Below, one piece after another: positions 15,971-24,855 of a stretch of 64,000 nt of DNA. The position numbers and the translations under genes were made by a program. The stretch lies in NCBI GenBank assembly GCA_031553235.1, contig JAVBLS010000005.1, forward strand, positions 21,477 to 85,476. Direction: 5' to 3'. Within the stretch, counting starts at the first letter, position 1. Each line of letters begins with the position of its first letter. The notes under the pieces are model-generated. The model worked only from the letters and a program-made list of their open reading frames with translations, was not told where the DNA came from and ran no database searches. This stretch comes from Frigididesulfovibrio sp031553235 (GTDB taxonomy: Bacteria > Desulfobacterota > Desulfovibrionia > Desulfovibrionales > Desulfovibrionaceae).

Positions 15971-18517
15971 ATGCCCGGCCTGCCCAGTCCGCCCGCTCTG
16001 CTGCTGCGACAGTATTGCCTGTTGGCCTTTGCGGCCGGCATCGCGGCCCTGCGCGAACCTGTGGCGGCGGGCTGCGCCCTGGCCGTGTTGCTTGTTTTCC
16101 GTCTCTGTAAAGGCCGGCCGTTGGAGCAATTTCAAAATAAAATTGCTCTGATCACGACCGGCCTTTTTTGCTGCTGTTTCGCCCTGGGCCTGGGCTGGGC
16201 CTCTTTTCGCGAACCGCGGCCGCCGGCCGTGCCCGCCTGGCTCACGGCCGCCGTGGCCCCGAGCGTCTCGGCCGCGGGCGACAACCTGTCGCCCGCGCCC
16301 ATGCGTATCGACGCCCGGGTGGGACGGGTCGAGCCCCTGCCGGACGCCCGTCTGCGCCTGATTCTCCGGGACATTCGCCCGGCCGATGCGTCGAACGCTT
16401 CGGCCTATGCGGGCGATCTCGCGGTCACCTTCAACGATCCCACGCCCGCCTGCCTGCCCGGCATGCGCGTGCGCCTGGGCCTGCGCCTGGAATTCCCGCA
16501 CAGCGCCGCCAACCCGCAGCTACCCGACCGCGATCGGCTGCTCGCCGACGAGGGCATCTTTCTGATCGGCCGGCACGGCAAGGGCATGCCCGGGCCGGAA
16601 TACTCCGGCGAACCGACCTGGAGCCAAACCGCCCGGGCCGGTCTGCGGGCACACCTGGAAAGCGTCCTGCAACTTCTGAAGGACTTCCCGGCCGGCAAAG
16701 CGGTTGCGGCCTACGCGCCCGCCCTGCTCTTCAACGACCGCAGCCGTCTGACCTCGGAACAACTGGGGGGGTTGGCCGACGCCGGGCTGATCCACAGCCT
16801 GGCCCTTTCAGGCATGCACCTGGGCTATGCCGCCGGCGCGGGCTATCTCTTGCTCCGGCTGTTCGGCCGGCTGCGACCGCGCATCTTCCTGCGCTTGCCC
16901 CGGCCGCAGGTTGCCGCCCTGGCCGCGCTGCCGCCGGTGCTGCTCTGTCTCTGGCTGGGGCAGGCGCCGGTTACCCTGGTGCGGGCCTTTCTCATGTTCC
17001 TGTTCTGGGGCTTGCTGCTATTTCTGCGCCGGCCCAAGGCCCTGCTCGACGGCCTGCTTGCCGCCCTGGCGCTGATGCTGCTGCTCAACCCGCAGGCCCT
17101 GTTTGACATACGCCTGCAGCTTTCCTGCGGCGCCGTGGCGGCCATCGCCCTGAGCCTGCCGGCCGTTGCCGCCCTCAGTCGACGCTTGGTGCCGGAAGTC
17201 AAAAACGGCGCCGGGCTCGGCCGCGCCGCACTGCGCGGCGCCTGCAGCCTGCTGTTGATCTCTTCGGCCGTGCAGATGGTCCTGCTGCCCCTGACGGCCG
17301 CGACCTTTACTTCCCCACCGGTCCTTGCGCCGTTGAACGCGCTCTGGCTGCCGGTTCTGGGCTTTCTGGTCATGCCCCTGCTGTATCTGGGTCTGGGGCT
17401 CAGCCTGATCGCGCCGATGCTCGCGGCCGTGCCCCTCTATCCCGCCGGGCTGCTGTTTCGCGGACTTGAGGCTGTTCTTGCTTTTTTGCACCAGGCCGGG
17501 CTGCTGCAACCGGCCGCCCTGCCCCGGCCCCACCCGCTGAGCGCCCTGGGCTTCTGGCTGTTGCTCCTGCTTCTCGGCGGGCTCGCCCTGCGCCGCAAGC
17601 CCGAAGCCGCCGGATTGGACAGACGCGGCCGCTTTCGCCGGGTTGTCTCCCAGGCGGCCGGCTGCGCCGCCTGCCTGCTGTTGATCCTGCTGCCACCCCT
17701 CTGGGCAGCGCCGGGCAAGCAAGAAGTCCGACTCTCTTTGCTCGATGTCGGCGCCGGCCAGGCCGTGTTCCTGGAGTGGGCGGGCGGCAAAGCCCTGCTC
17801 GACGGCGGGCCGGCCTTTGCCCGGGGCATGGACGCCGGGCGCTTCATCACCGGGCCGGTGGTCGCCTACAACGCCCTGCCCCGCCTGGACCTGGTCCTGG
17901 CCACGCACCCGGATGCCGACCACCTGGGCGGCCTGCTCTACGAGTTGGAGCGTTTCCAGGTCGCCGCCTTTGCCGGCAACGGCCGGGAGGCCCAGCCGGA
18001 ACTCGCGGCCCGGCTGGCGGCAATCCCGGCCGGAACCCGCCTGTCTGAACTGGTCCTGGCCCGCGGCGACGCCCTGGACTTTACCGGCGGCCTGCGCCTG
18101 GAGATTCTCTGGCCGCCCAAGGGCGCCGCATTGCAGGGCAACAGCGCTTCCCTGGTGATCCGCATTGTGCACCTGGGCCGACCGCTGGCCCTGGTTTGCG
18201 GCGACGCGGACAAGGCCGCCCTGGAAACCCTGGCCGACCTGGACAAAAGCACCCTGGCCACGCCGTTGCTCGTTCTGCCGCACCACGGCTCGGCCAAATC
18301 GCTATGCCCGACGTTCTATGATGCGGTATCACCCCGGATTGTGCTGACCAGCAGCCGAAAAAACAGCCAATGGGGCTTTCCGGCCCGACGGGTGAGGGAA
18401 GAATGGGAAAAACGCGGCGTTCCCCTGCTTGATACCGGGGAGCGCGGGCAGATTCGCATTCGCCGCCTGGGAACGGAGGGGAATTTGGAAATACAAACAA
18501 CCCGGCCGGGTTCATGA
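15971..18517 (+). CDS. comEC: ComEC/Rec2-family DNA-uptake channel protein
   Basis: 848-residue inner-membrane protein of natural transformation, thought to carry single-stranded DNA across the inner membrane. N-terminal hydrophobic segments and a soluble DUF4131-like region (to about 240) are followed by the multi-pass competence domain (about 240-560, HSLALSGMHLGYAAGAGYLL at its start) and a C-terminal metallo-beta-lactamase domain (about 590-840) with LLDVGAGQA, THPDADHLGG (HxDxDH at 646-651) and LPHHGS. The histidine-rich motif is intact. It starts 6 bases after murA without a clear ribosome site, implying translational coupling. An AT-rich perfect hairpin (16124-16148) lies inside the frame near residue 55. 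Confidence 0.9.
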   Translation: MPGLPSPPALLLRQYCLLAFAAGIAALREPVAAGCALAVLLVFRLCKGRPLEQFQNKIALITTGLFCCCFALGLGWASFREPRPPAVPAWLTAAVAPSVSAAGDNLSPAPMRIDARVGRVEPLPDARLRLILRDIRPADASNASAYAGDLAVTFNDPTPACLPGMRVRLGLRLEFPHSAANPQLPDRDRLLADEGIFLIGRHGKGMPGPEYSGEPTWSQTARAGLRAHLESVLQLLKDFPAGKAVAAYAPALLFNDRSRLTSEQLGGLADAGLIHSLALSGMHLGYAAGAGYLLLRLFGRLRPRIFLRLPRPQVAALAALPPVLLCLWLGQAPVTLVRAFLMFLFWGLLLFLRRPKALLDGLLAALALMLLLNPQALFDIRLQLSCGAVAAIALSLPAVAALSRRLVPEVKNGAGLGRAALRGACSLLLISSAVQMVLLPLTAATFTSPPVLAPLNALWLPVLGFLVMPLLYLGLGLSLIAPMLAAVPLYPAGLLFRGLEAVLAFLHQAGLLQPAALPRPHPLSALGFWLLLLLLGGLALRRKPEAAGLDRRGRFRRVVSQAAGCAACLLLILLPPLWAAPGKQEVRLSLLDVGAGQAVFLEWAGGKALLDGGPAFARGMDAGRFITGPVVAYNALPRLDLVLATHPDADHLGGLLYELERFQVAAFAGNGREAQPELAARLAAIPAGTRLSELVLARGDALDFTGGLRLEILWPPKGAALQGNSASLVIRIVHLGRPLALVCGDADKAALETLADLDKSTLATPLLVLPHHGSAKSLCPTFYDAVSPRIVLTSSRKNSQWGFPARRVREEWEKRGVPLLDTGERGQIRIRRLGTEGNLEIQTTRPGS
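16124..16148. repeat. AT-rich GAGCAATTT hairpin inside comEC
   Basis: GAGCAATTT and AAATTGCTC form a perfect 9-bp stem around CAAAATA, encoding LEQFQNKIAL in frame. It has the same arm sequence (GAGCAATTT) as the first arm of element C at 14420 and stands out by AT content from the GC-rich codons around it. Confidence 0.6.
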
Positions 18518-18730
18518 AAGGAAATGCCGGTAAACGCGCGTACCGGCGGCCCGGCAAGGGGAGGGCCGAATGGCTCGGAGCTTTGTCCACACATAAGTGG
18601 AGTGCGCGTGACAAAGACGGGCAAGGGCATTTTTCGCGGAGGGAGCGTACTCTTCCGGCACCCGATCGGAACAAAAACACCTTTGACGAAGTATTTGGCC
18701 GCGAAACGCTTACTTATTATGGACAAGCTC

Positions 18731-19534
18731 TCAGCCGGAAATGAGCTTTTTGGCGGCATACCTGGCCAGTTTGTCGGCCTCGACAAAGGCCGGGTCCAGG
18801 GCAAAGGCCTTTTCTCCGGCCGCCTGGGCCTCGCGCCAGAGGCCGTGATCCAGGTAGACCCGGCCGAGATTGAAATACAGGTTGGGGTCGGAAGGCTCCA
18901 AGGCCAAGGCGCGCTTGAAGTTTTCTTCCGCGATGTCGAAGCGCTTGATCCGGCGCAGAGCGATGCCCAGACGGTTGTAAACGTGGGCCGAGGCATTGGC
19001 GACGTTGTGGGCCTTTTCCAGGTGCCGGGCGGCGTCTTCGTAAAGATTGTGCTTTAAGTAGCTCTCGGCGATGTCCACGCCCAGGCCGGCGTCACCGGGA
19101 AATTCCGCGTCCAGGGCGTTGAAGGTCGCCCGAGCCAGAGGCACGTTGCCCGCTTCCAGCTCGCCGTTGCCCTTGGCGAGCATCTCCCTTTTGCGCTCCT
19201 CCATGAGCCGAAGCACCTCGGCGGCCTGTCCGGAGGCATCCTCCTCCAAAATTTCCAGAAGCTCGGACAGGGACTCGTACAGGACTCCCTCTTCCCCGGG
19301 CCGATATTCCAGAGCCAGGGGGAAAAGCTTGCGGATCTTCGGATTATTGCCGATATGGCCGCAGGCCTCGCCCAGGAGGCGGGAAAATTCCTCGTGCTCC
19401 GCGCGCAACAGCTGACTCCGGCGCATGGTCTGCGCGGCGGCCCGGGCGGCCTGCACCGCCGGGATGGGCTTATCCTGCCGGATCATCCCGCCGACGCGGG
19501 AAAGATCCCGCAATATGTTCGCAATGTCGGCCAT
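18731..19534 (-). CDS. Tetratricopeptide-repeat protein
   Basis: 267 residues. The N-terminal ~90 residues are helical without a recognised domain (MADIANILRDLSRVGGMIRQ...). Then come about four TPR units, roughly 115-260, with typical spacing (GNGELEAGNVPLARATFNAL, AESYLKHNLYEDAARHLEKA, YNRLGIALRRIKRFDIAEENFKRALALEP, YFNLGRVYLDHGLWREAQAAGEKAFALDP). TPRs scaffold protein-protein contacts; the partner is unknown. No signal peptide, so cytoplasmic. It is read in the same direction as the porins and lies just downstream of the first porin's terminator, so it has its own promoter in the ~75 bases before it. Confidence 0.85.
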   Translation of the reverse strand: MADIANILRDLSRVGGMIRQDKPIPAVQAARAAAQTMRRSQLLRAEHEEFSRLLGEACGHIGNNPKIRKLFPLALEYRPGEEGVLYESLSELLEILEEDASGQAAEVLRLMEERKREMLAKGNGELEAGNVPLARATFNALDAEFPGDAGLGVDIAESYLKHNLYEDAARHLEKAHNVANASAHVYNRLGIALRRIKRFDIAEENFKRALALEPSDPNLYFNLGRVYLDHGLWREAQAAGEKAFALDPAFVEADKLARYAAKKLISG

Positions 19535-19607
19535 AAGATCCCTTTTCGACCTCTATACACGCTGCACCAAACAAAGGGAACAGCTTTTTCAACAGCCGAA
19601 AAAAAGG

Positions 19608-19628
19608 CGGGGCGCCCAATGCGCCCCG
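19608..19628 (-). terminator. Intrinsic terminator of porin 1
   Basis: CGGGGCGC-CCAAT-GCGCCCCG hairpin; read leftward it is followed by CCTTTTTTT. The same hairpin core ends all three porin genes. Confidence 0.85.
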
Positions 19629-19654
19629 TTTGCAAGTGGAATTTTTTGATTCTG

Positions 19655-21106
19655 TTAAAAACTGTAGGAGAAGCCGACCTGCCCGCGGAAGGCGTCGTTG
19701 GAATACTGGTCGGAACCCCAGACGTCCTCATCCATGCTCAGGTTGATGTAACCCAGTTCCAAATAAGCGGTCAGGTTTTCGTAGATCTGGTACGTATGGT
19801 CGAAGTCCACTTCCCAGGCGTGGTCCTTGTCGGTCATGTAGACGTTTTCGCCGCTGATACCGAGGTCGTTGCCGTCGCGGGCCACATCGGCCTGGTTGGT
19901 GCCTTGGTAATAGGCAACGCGAATGGTGTGGCTCAGATCTTTGATGAAGCTCATGTCGGCCAGTTGCAGGCCCACGCCCCAGGTGCCGACCATGGTTTCG
20001 CTGATGGCGGTATCAACACCGTAGATGCTGCCGGGAGCGCCGAAAGAAAGCGGGTTGAAACCATCGTCCATGCCCAACGTCGGAATGCGGCCGTACTTGC
20101 CGTCTTTCACGTCGTCGGCCTTGTCGCCTGAAGACCACCAGCCGAAGGCGCCGGGCGTGGCCCAGCCGAGCTTATAATCCAACTTGGCGTCCACAAACCA
20201 ACCCTTGCTTTCGATGCCGAACTCGCTGCCGTCGGTGTCCTTGAATTCGTTGCGGCCGAGGTTGCCGTACATCACGTCAAAGCCGAAAGTCAGCGGGTTG
20301 AACATGCTGACGTTGAAGGCGCCGCCCGCCCACCAGGCCGTGGCGCTGCCGTTTTGCTCGTAATTATCTTCGCTGATCTGGGGAGCCTTCGCCCCGCCGC
20401 CGTAGCCGTAGCCGGTCAGATACTCATACATGCCCGAGGCGCTGCCCACGTTGGCCACAACGCCCCAAGGGGTCGCGCTCCAGCCGTCGCCGTTCACCGG
20501 CAGCACCAGACCGAACATATCGACTTCATCATCATAGTGCTGGTCGGAAGAACCGCTCTCATCGTCGTTGCGGTAGTTGTCGAACGGCCGCGCCCAGAAG
20601 GCCGTGGCCGAGAACATGTCGTTGAACTTGTAGCTGGCGACCACACCGGCCACGTCGGCGCCGAACACCGGGTTGTTGTAGCCCGTGCCCATGGGCAAGG
20701 CCAGGTACTGCATGCCCATGCGCACGGAAAGATCCGTGTTGGGCACCAGGAAGTCAAGGTAGGCGTGCTTGGTTTCAATATTCACGCCGTCGGTATCCAG
20801 CGCGCCGCCGGAACCGCGCCCGGTGTGGCTATCCGTATCGCTGCCCCAAAAGTTGTCCCCGATCTCAAACATCAACACGCCCTGCAAATATTCGGACGCG
20901 ACGAAGTTGATCTGGGTGCGGATACGCTGCTCGGCATAGGTGTCGTCATCATTCCGCTTGTTGCTGTTTTCGCCGTGGAAGCCAAGGTTGTCGGCAACCC
21001 CGTAAGCGAAATCGAACGTGCCTTTGACTTTCACGTCGATGGCCTGGGCCGAACCCGCGCCGAGCACCATGCCGGCGGCGAGCAGAAAAGTGGCTATGCG
21101 TTTCAT
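19655..21106 (-). CDS. Outer-membrane homotrimeric porin, paralogue 1
   Basis: 483-residue beta-barrel of the Desulfovibrio homotrimeric porin family, allowing passive diffusion of small solutes. It starts with a signal peptide (MKRIATFLLAAGMVLGAGSAQA, cleavage expected after Ala22) and a mature start IDVKVKGTFDFAYG. It has alternating aromatic strands, the conserved block FGWWSSGD, and a C-terminal strand ending QVGFSYSF with the terminal Phe needed for BAM assembly. AAGGAGGA precedes the ATG. Paralogues 2 and 3 lie immediately upstream in the same orientation. The region around residues 215-245 (YEYLTGYGYGGGAKAPQISE) differs from the other two and probably forms a surface or constriction loop. 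Confidence 0.92.
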   Translation of the reverse strand: MKRIATFLLAAGMVLGAGSAQAIDVKVKGTFDFAYGVADNLGFHGENSNKRNDDDTYAEQRIRTQINFVASEYLQGVLMFEIGDNFWGSDTDSHTGRGSGGALDTDGVNIETKHAYLDFLVPNTDLSVRMGMQYLALPMGTGYNNPVFGADVAGVVASYKFNDMFSATAFWARPFDNYRNDDESGSSDQHYDDEVDMFGLVLPVNGDGWSATPWGVVANVGSASGMYEYLTGYGYGGGAKAPQISEDNYEQNGSATAWWAGGAFNVSMFNPLTFGFDVMYGNLGRNEFKDTDGSEFGIESKGWFVDAKLDYKLGWATPGAFGWWSSGDKADDVKDGKYGRIPTLGMDDGFNPLSFGAPGSIYGVDTAISETMVGTWGVGLQLADMSFIKDLSHTIRVAYYQGTNQADVARDGNDLGISGENVYMTDKDHAWEVDFDHTYQIYENLTAYLELGYINLSMDEDVWGSDQYSNDAFRGQVGFSYSF

Positions 21107-21427
21107 CCCATCCTCCTTGTCTTAAAGGATCGAAACACGGCTGAAGATCTATTCCCCATATTATTAATAGGCAATTGTTTTTTTTCAAAAAATTGGACTA
21201 GATTATTATAATATAATTAACATATTGAAAAAATTAAAAAAAAATTGCATAAAATTCTTAAACTGCGGAAAGTGCCCTCCCACACCGATTGCACACGTTT
21301 GAACGCCTGCAGCAGGGCGGTCTCGTTGTGGAGGCGCTCGGCGCGAGGCCGGCTCCGACCACCCGTAAAATAAAACGGGGCGCCCAATGCGCCCCGTTCA
21401 GCAAGCAAGCGAAACAATCAGACCGAA
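21107..21427. other. AT-rich promoter region upstream of porin 1
   Basis: 321 bases between the ATG of porin 1 and the stop of porin 2. The first ~150 bases are very AT-rich (TTATTATAATATAATTAACA near 21201-21220) and probably hold the porin 1 promoter. The rest holds a short GC-rich stretch and the porin 2 terminator at 21374-21398. No gene is supported. Confidence 0.6.
21374..21398 (-). terminator. Intrinsic terminator of porin 2
   Basis: AACGGGGCGC-CCAAT-GCGCCCCGTT hairpin followed, leftward, by TTATTTTA. Sequence and the flanking TTCAGCAAGCAAG are shared with the porin 3 terminator. Confidence 0.9.
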
Positions 21428-22891
21428 TTAAAACTTGTACAAGAAGCCGAGTTGGGCGCGGAAGGCGTCGTCGCCGTAGCGATCCTTCCAGGCGTCGTCC
21501 ATATCCAGGGTGATGTAGCCGATTTCCAGATAGGCCATGAGATTTTCGTAAATCATATACTGGTGGTCGAAGTTGATTTCCCAGGCGGCGTCATCGGTGG
21601 TCATGTACACTTTTTCGCCGCTGATCCGGTAGGCGGAATCGGCGCCCACGGCGCCGGCCAGATCTTTGTCGTTGGTGCCGCGATAATAGGCCACGCGCAG
21701 GGTATGGCTCAGATCGTCGACAAATCTCACGTCGGCCAGTTGCAGACCCACTCCCCAGGTACCGGCGCCGGTCTGCGAAACCGCGCCGTCAAAGCCGAAA
21801 ATGTAGTTGCCGGAAAGGCCGAAAGAGGTGGCGCTGAAGCCGTCGTCCATGCCCACGGTGGGAATGCGGCCGTATTTGCCGTCTCGCACGTCGTCGGCGT
21901 CGTCGCCCGAAGACCACCAGCCGAAGACGCCGGGCACGCCCCAATCGAGCTTGTAGTCCAGCTTGGCGGTGATGAACCAGCCCCGGGTCTCGAAGTCAAA
22001 GGGAGCGCCGACGATCGCGTTGTTGTCCGCATTGCGGGTGCCCAAAAAGGAGTTGTTGCCCAGGCTGCCGTACATGACGTCCAGGCCGAAGACCAGGGGA
22101 TCGAGCAAGGAGACGTTGAAGGCGCCGCCCAACCACCAGGCGCCGGCCGCTTCGTTCTGCTCATAGGCCAGGGGGCCGGTCTGGCGGTCGCGGTAGTTCA
22201 GAATATACTCGTAGACGCCCGAGCCGGAACCCACCCGCGAATAGACAAACCAGGGAGTGACGCTCCAGCCTTTGCCGGTGACCGGCAAAACCAGGCCGAA
22301 CATGTCCACTTCGTCGTCCAGGCTCGGGCCGGTATGAACGGCCGAAGCATAGTCGGCGTCGTTGCGGTATTTGTCGAAGGGGCGGGCCCAGAAAGCCGTG
22401 GCCGTGAACAGGCTGCTGAACTTGTAGCTCGCGGTCACAGCGGCCACGTCGGCGCCGAACACCGGACTGGTGTAGCCGGTGCCCATGGGCAGGGCCAGAT
22501 ACTGCAGGCCCATGCGCACGGAAAGCTCCGTGTCGGGCACCAGAAAATCGAGATAGGCGTGCTTGGTCTCAACGTTCACGCCGTCGGCGTCCAGAGCGCC
22601 GCCGGAACCGGGGCCGGAGTTGCCGCCGCGCCCCCACCAGATATCGCCGATTTCAATCTGCACCACGCCCTGCAGATACTCGGAGGCGATGAAGTTGACC
22701 TGAACCCGCACCCGCTGTTTGGCAAAGTTGTTGTCGTCCTCGCGCTTTTTGTCGCTGTCGACCATGTTGAGGTTGTCGCCCACCCCGTAAACAAAATTGA
22801 ACATGCCCTTGACCTTGAGATCAACGGCCCAGGCCGCGCCTGCCCCGCAAACCATTGCGGCGGCAAGCAGAAAAACCGCAATACGCTTCAT
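21428..22891 (-). CDS. Outer-membrane homotrimeric porin, paralogue 2
   Basis: 487-residue porin of the same family as its two neighbours. Signal peptide MKRIAVFLLAAAMVCGAGAAWA, mature start VDLKVKGMFNFVYG, conserved FGWWSSGD, and a C-terminal strand ending QLGFLYKF. The signal peptide contains a cysteine, but a full lipobox (LxxC followed by a lipoprotein-type context) is not convincing. Insertions compared with paralogue 3 include RDRQTGPLAYEQN and RNADNNAIVGAPFDFE. AAAGGAGGA precedes the ATG. It has its own terminator and an AT-rich upstream region, so it is a separate transcription unit that can be expressed differently from its paralogues. Confidence 0.92.
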   Translation of the reverse strand: MKRIAVFLLAAAMVCGAGAAWAVDLKVKGMFNFVYGVGDNLNMVDSDKKREDDNNFAKQRVRVQVNFIASEYLQGVVQIEIGDIWWGRGGNSGPGSGGALDADGVNVETKHAYLDFLVPDTELSVRMGLQYLALPMGTGYTSPVFGADVAAVTASYKFSSLFTATAFWARPFDKYRNDADYASAVHTGPSLDDEVDMFGLVLPVTGKGWSVTPWFVYSRVGSGSGVYEYILNYRDRQTGPLAYEQNEAAGAWWLGGAFNVSLLDPLVFGLDVMYGSLGNNSFLGTRNADNNAIVGAPFDFETRGWFITAKLDYKLDWGVPGVFGWWSSGDDADDVRDGKYGRIPTVGMDDGFSATSFGLSGNYIFGFDGAVSQTGAGTWGVGLQLADVRFVDDLSHTLRVAYYRGTNDKDLAGAVGADSAYRISGEKVYMTTDDAAWEINFDHQYMIYENLMAYLEIGYITLDMDDAWKDRYGDDAFRAQLGFLYKF

Positions 22892-23180
22892 CCGTTCCTC
22901 CTTTTCGGGGATAAAAAATAGAAAGATGATGCAACAATAATATAAATTAAAAATAACGACAATAAATTTTGCAAAAAAGCCCGAAAAAGATATTTATCAC
23001 AATGGATTTAAATATTTTTTTATATAAACAGCACGATAATATGTGTTATAAATAATTCATAAAACATATTATTAAATGAATTCATTTCGCATCGTGCCGC
23101 CCGGCCGAATTCGCATGCAAAAAATAAACGGGGCGCCCAATGCGCCCCGTTCAGCAAGCAAGTGGAACCGAATCGTGTTT
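22892..23180. other. AT-rich promoter region upstream of porin 2
   Basis: 289 bases. 22916-23085 is extremely AT-rich for this genome and should carry the porin 2 promoter; the porin 3 terminator (23127-23151) is at the other end. No gene is seen. Confidence 0.55.
23127..23151 (-). terminator. Intrinsic terminator of porin 3
   Basis: AACGGGGCGC-CCAAT-GCGCCCCGTT followed, leftward, by TATTTTTTG. It has the same core as the other two porin terminators. Confidence 0.9.
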
Positions 23181-24629
23181 TTAGAACTTGTAAACGAAGC
23201 CGACTTGGCCGCGGAAGGCGTCCTTGTCGTAGTAGTCGTTCCAGTCGTCGTCCATGTCCAGAGCGATGTAGCCCAGCTCCAGGTAAACGGAGAGGTTCTC
23301 ATACATCTGGTACTGGTGGTCGAAGTTGATTTCCCAGGCCGCGTCTTTGCTGGTCATGTAGATGTTCTCACCGCTGATGGGGTAAGCGCCGATGCCGGCC
23401 AGGTCGCCGTCGTTGGTGCCGCGGTAGTAGGCCACGCGGATGGTGTGGCTCAGGTCTTCAATGAAGCTGATGTCGGCGATCTGCAGGCCGATGCCCCAGG
23501 TGCCGACCATGGTTTCGCTGACCGCGGTGTCCACGCCGTAGATGCTGCCGGTGGTGCCGAAGCTGGTGGCGGCAAAGCCGTCGTCCATGCCCACGGTCGG
23601 GATGCGGCCGTATTTGCCGTCGGCCACGTCGTCGTAATCGTCGCCCGAAGACCACCAGCCGAAGATGCCGGGCACGCCCCAGTCAAGCTTGTAGTTGATG
23701 TTGGCCGCGATGAACCAGCCCTTGGTCTCAAAGTCAAAGGGCTTGTCGGCAAAGCGATCGCCGTCATAATAGCCGGCAAAGCTGTTGTTGCCCAGGCTGC
23801 CGTACATGACGTCCAGGCCGAAGGTCAGGGGGTCGAACATGCTCAGGCTGAAGGCGCCGCCCAGCCACCAGGCGTTGGCGGACTCGTTCTGGTCATAAGC
23901 CAGACTATCCATACCCGCGTCGTCCAGATAGCCCTGATAGTTCAGGATGTATTCGTAGATGCCGGAGGCGGAGCCCACACGGGAGTATACGAACCAGGGG
24001 GTCACCGACCAGCCGTCGCCGGTGATCGGGGCCACCAGACCGAACATGTCGACTTCGTCGTCCAGACTGCCGCCGTTGTAATTGCTGTAGTCGCTGTCGT
24101 TGCGATACTGGTCGAAGGGACGGGCCCAGAAGGCGGTCAGGGCGAACATGTCGTTGAACTTGTAGCTGGCGACCACGCCGGCCACGTCGGCGCCGAACAC
24201 CGGGTTGCAGTAGCCCGTGCCCATGGGCAGGGAGAGGTACTGCAGACCCATGCGCACGGAAAGATCCGTGTTGGGCACCAGGAAGTCAAGGTAGGCGTGC
24301 TTGGTCTCGATGTTCACGCCGTCGGCGTCGAGGGCGCCGCCGGAACCGCGGCCGGACGTGCCGCCGCGACCCCACCAGATGTCGCCGATTTCAAACATCA
24401 CCACGCCCTGCAGGTATTCGGACGCGATGAAGTTGACCTGGGTGCGCACCCGCTGGCGGGCATAGAAGTTGTCGGCTTCACGATCGTCTTCGTTGTCGCG
24501 GAAACCGAGGTTGTCGCCGACCCCATACACAAAGTTGAACGAGCCCTTGACCTTCACATCGACGGCCTGGGCCGCTCCCGCGCCGAGAACCATGGCTGCG
24601 GCGAGCAGAAGGGTAACAATGCGTTTCAT
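23181..24629 (-). CDS. Outer-membrane homotrimeric porin, paralogue 3
   Basis: 482-residue porin, closest in sequence and 3' flank to paralogue 2 by eye. Signal peptide MKRIVTLLLAAAMVLGAGAAQA, mature start VDVKVKGSFNFVYG, conserved ARPFDQYRND, FGWWSSGDD and GVGLQ/GIGLQ blocks, and a terminal strand ending QVGFVYKF. AAAAAGGAGGA precedes the ATG. The genes are separated by 289-321-base AT-rich spacers, each carrying a terminator and a putative promoter, as expected for tandem duplication of a whole transcription unit. Which solutes each copy passes is not readable from the sequence. Confidence 0.92.
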   Translation of the reverse strand: MKRIVTLLLAAAMVLGAGAAQAVDVKVKGSFNFVYGVGDNLGFRDNEDDREADNFYARQRVRTQVNFIASEYLQGVVMFEIGDIWWGRGGTSGRGSGGALDADGVNIETKHAYLDFLVPNTDLSVRMGLQYLSLPMGTGYCNPVFGADVAGVVASYKFNDMFALTAFWARPFDQYRNDSDYSNYNGGSLDDEVDMFGLVAPITGDGWSVTPWFVYSRVGSASGIYEYILNYQGYLDDAGMDSLAYDQNESANAWWLGGAFSLSMFDPLTFGLDVMYGSLGNNSFAGYYDGDRFADKPFDFETKGWFIAANINYKLDWGVPGIFGWWSSGDDYDDVADGKYGRIPTVGMDDGFAATSFGTTGSIYGVDTAVSETMVGTWGIGLQIADISFIEDLSHTIRVAYYRGTNDGDLAGIGAYPISGENIYMTSKDAAWEINFDHQYQMYENLSVYLELGYIALDMDDDWNDYYDKDAFRGQVGFVYKF

Positions 24630-24777
24630 GCTTTCCTCCTTTTTGCAAGTATGAAACTCTAGAGACTTCTTTATACGCAGCCGGGAGCTTTGGCAAGGGT
24701 TTTTGTAAAAAATTTTTTACTGAACTATTTTTTATTTTTTTCTCATTCTCCGGCAACAATTTTCATGATTCCTATGA

Positions 24778-24817
24778 ATGGAGCGGATTTGCCGGTAAAC
24801 AGGCAAATCCGCTCCAT
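24778..24817 (-). terminator. Terminator-like hairpin downstream of gpsA
   Basis: ATGGAGCGGATTTGCC and its exact complement (16-bp arms) around an 8-base loop, 39 bases beyond the gpsA stop. There is no strong T-run. The arm GAGCGGATTTGCCGGTAAA resembles part of the repeat-like element at 39980-40015, so it may belong to the GAGC hairpin family. Confidence 0.55.
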
Positions 24818-24855
24818 CTTCTTCCGGCCTGTCGGCCGTGGCATGGGACAAATTT

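Noticed and set aside
14765..16501. 578-codon leftward frame opposite murA and the start of comEC
   Set aside because: Runs over two recognised genes on the other strand; no ribosome site.
21428..22891. Porin 2 as a lipoprotein because of a Cys in the signal peptide
   Set aside because: The Cys is within the hydrophobic core, before a normal AWA cleavage site, with no convincing lipobox.
21452..22921. 489- and 528-codon rightward frames opposite the porins
   Set aside because: Antisense of the porins; no start signals, and similarity between them simply mirrors porin similarity.
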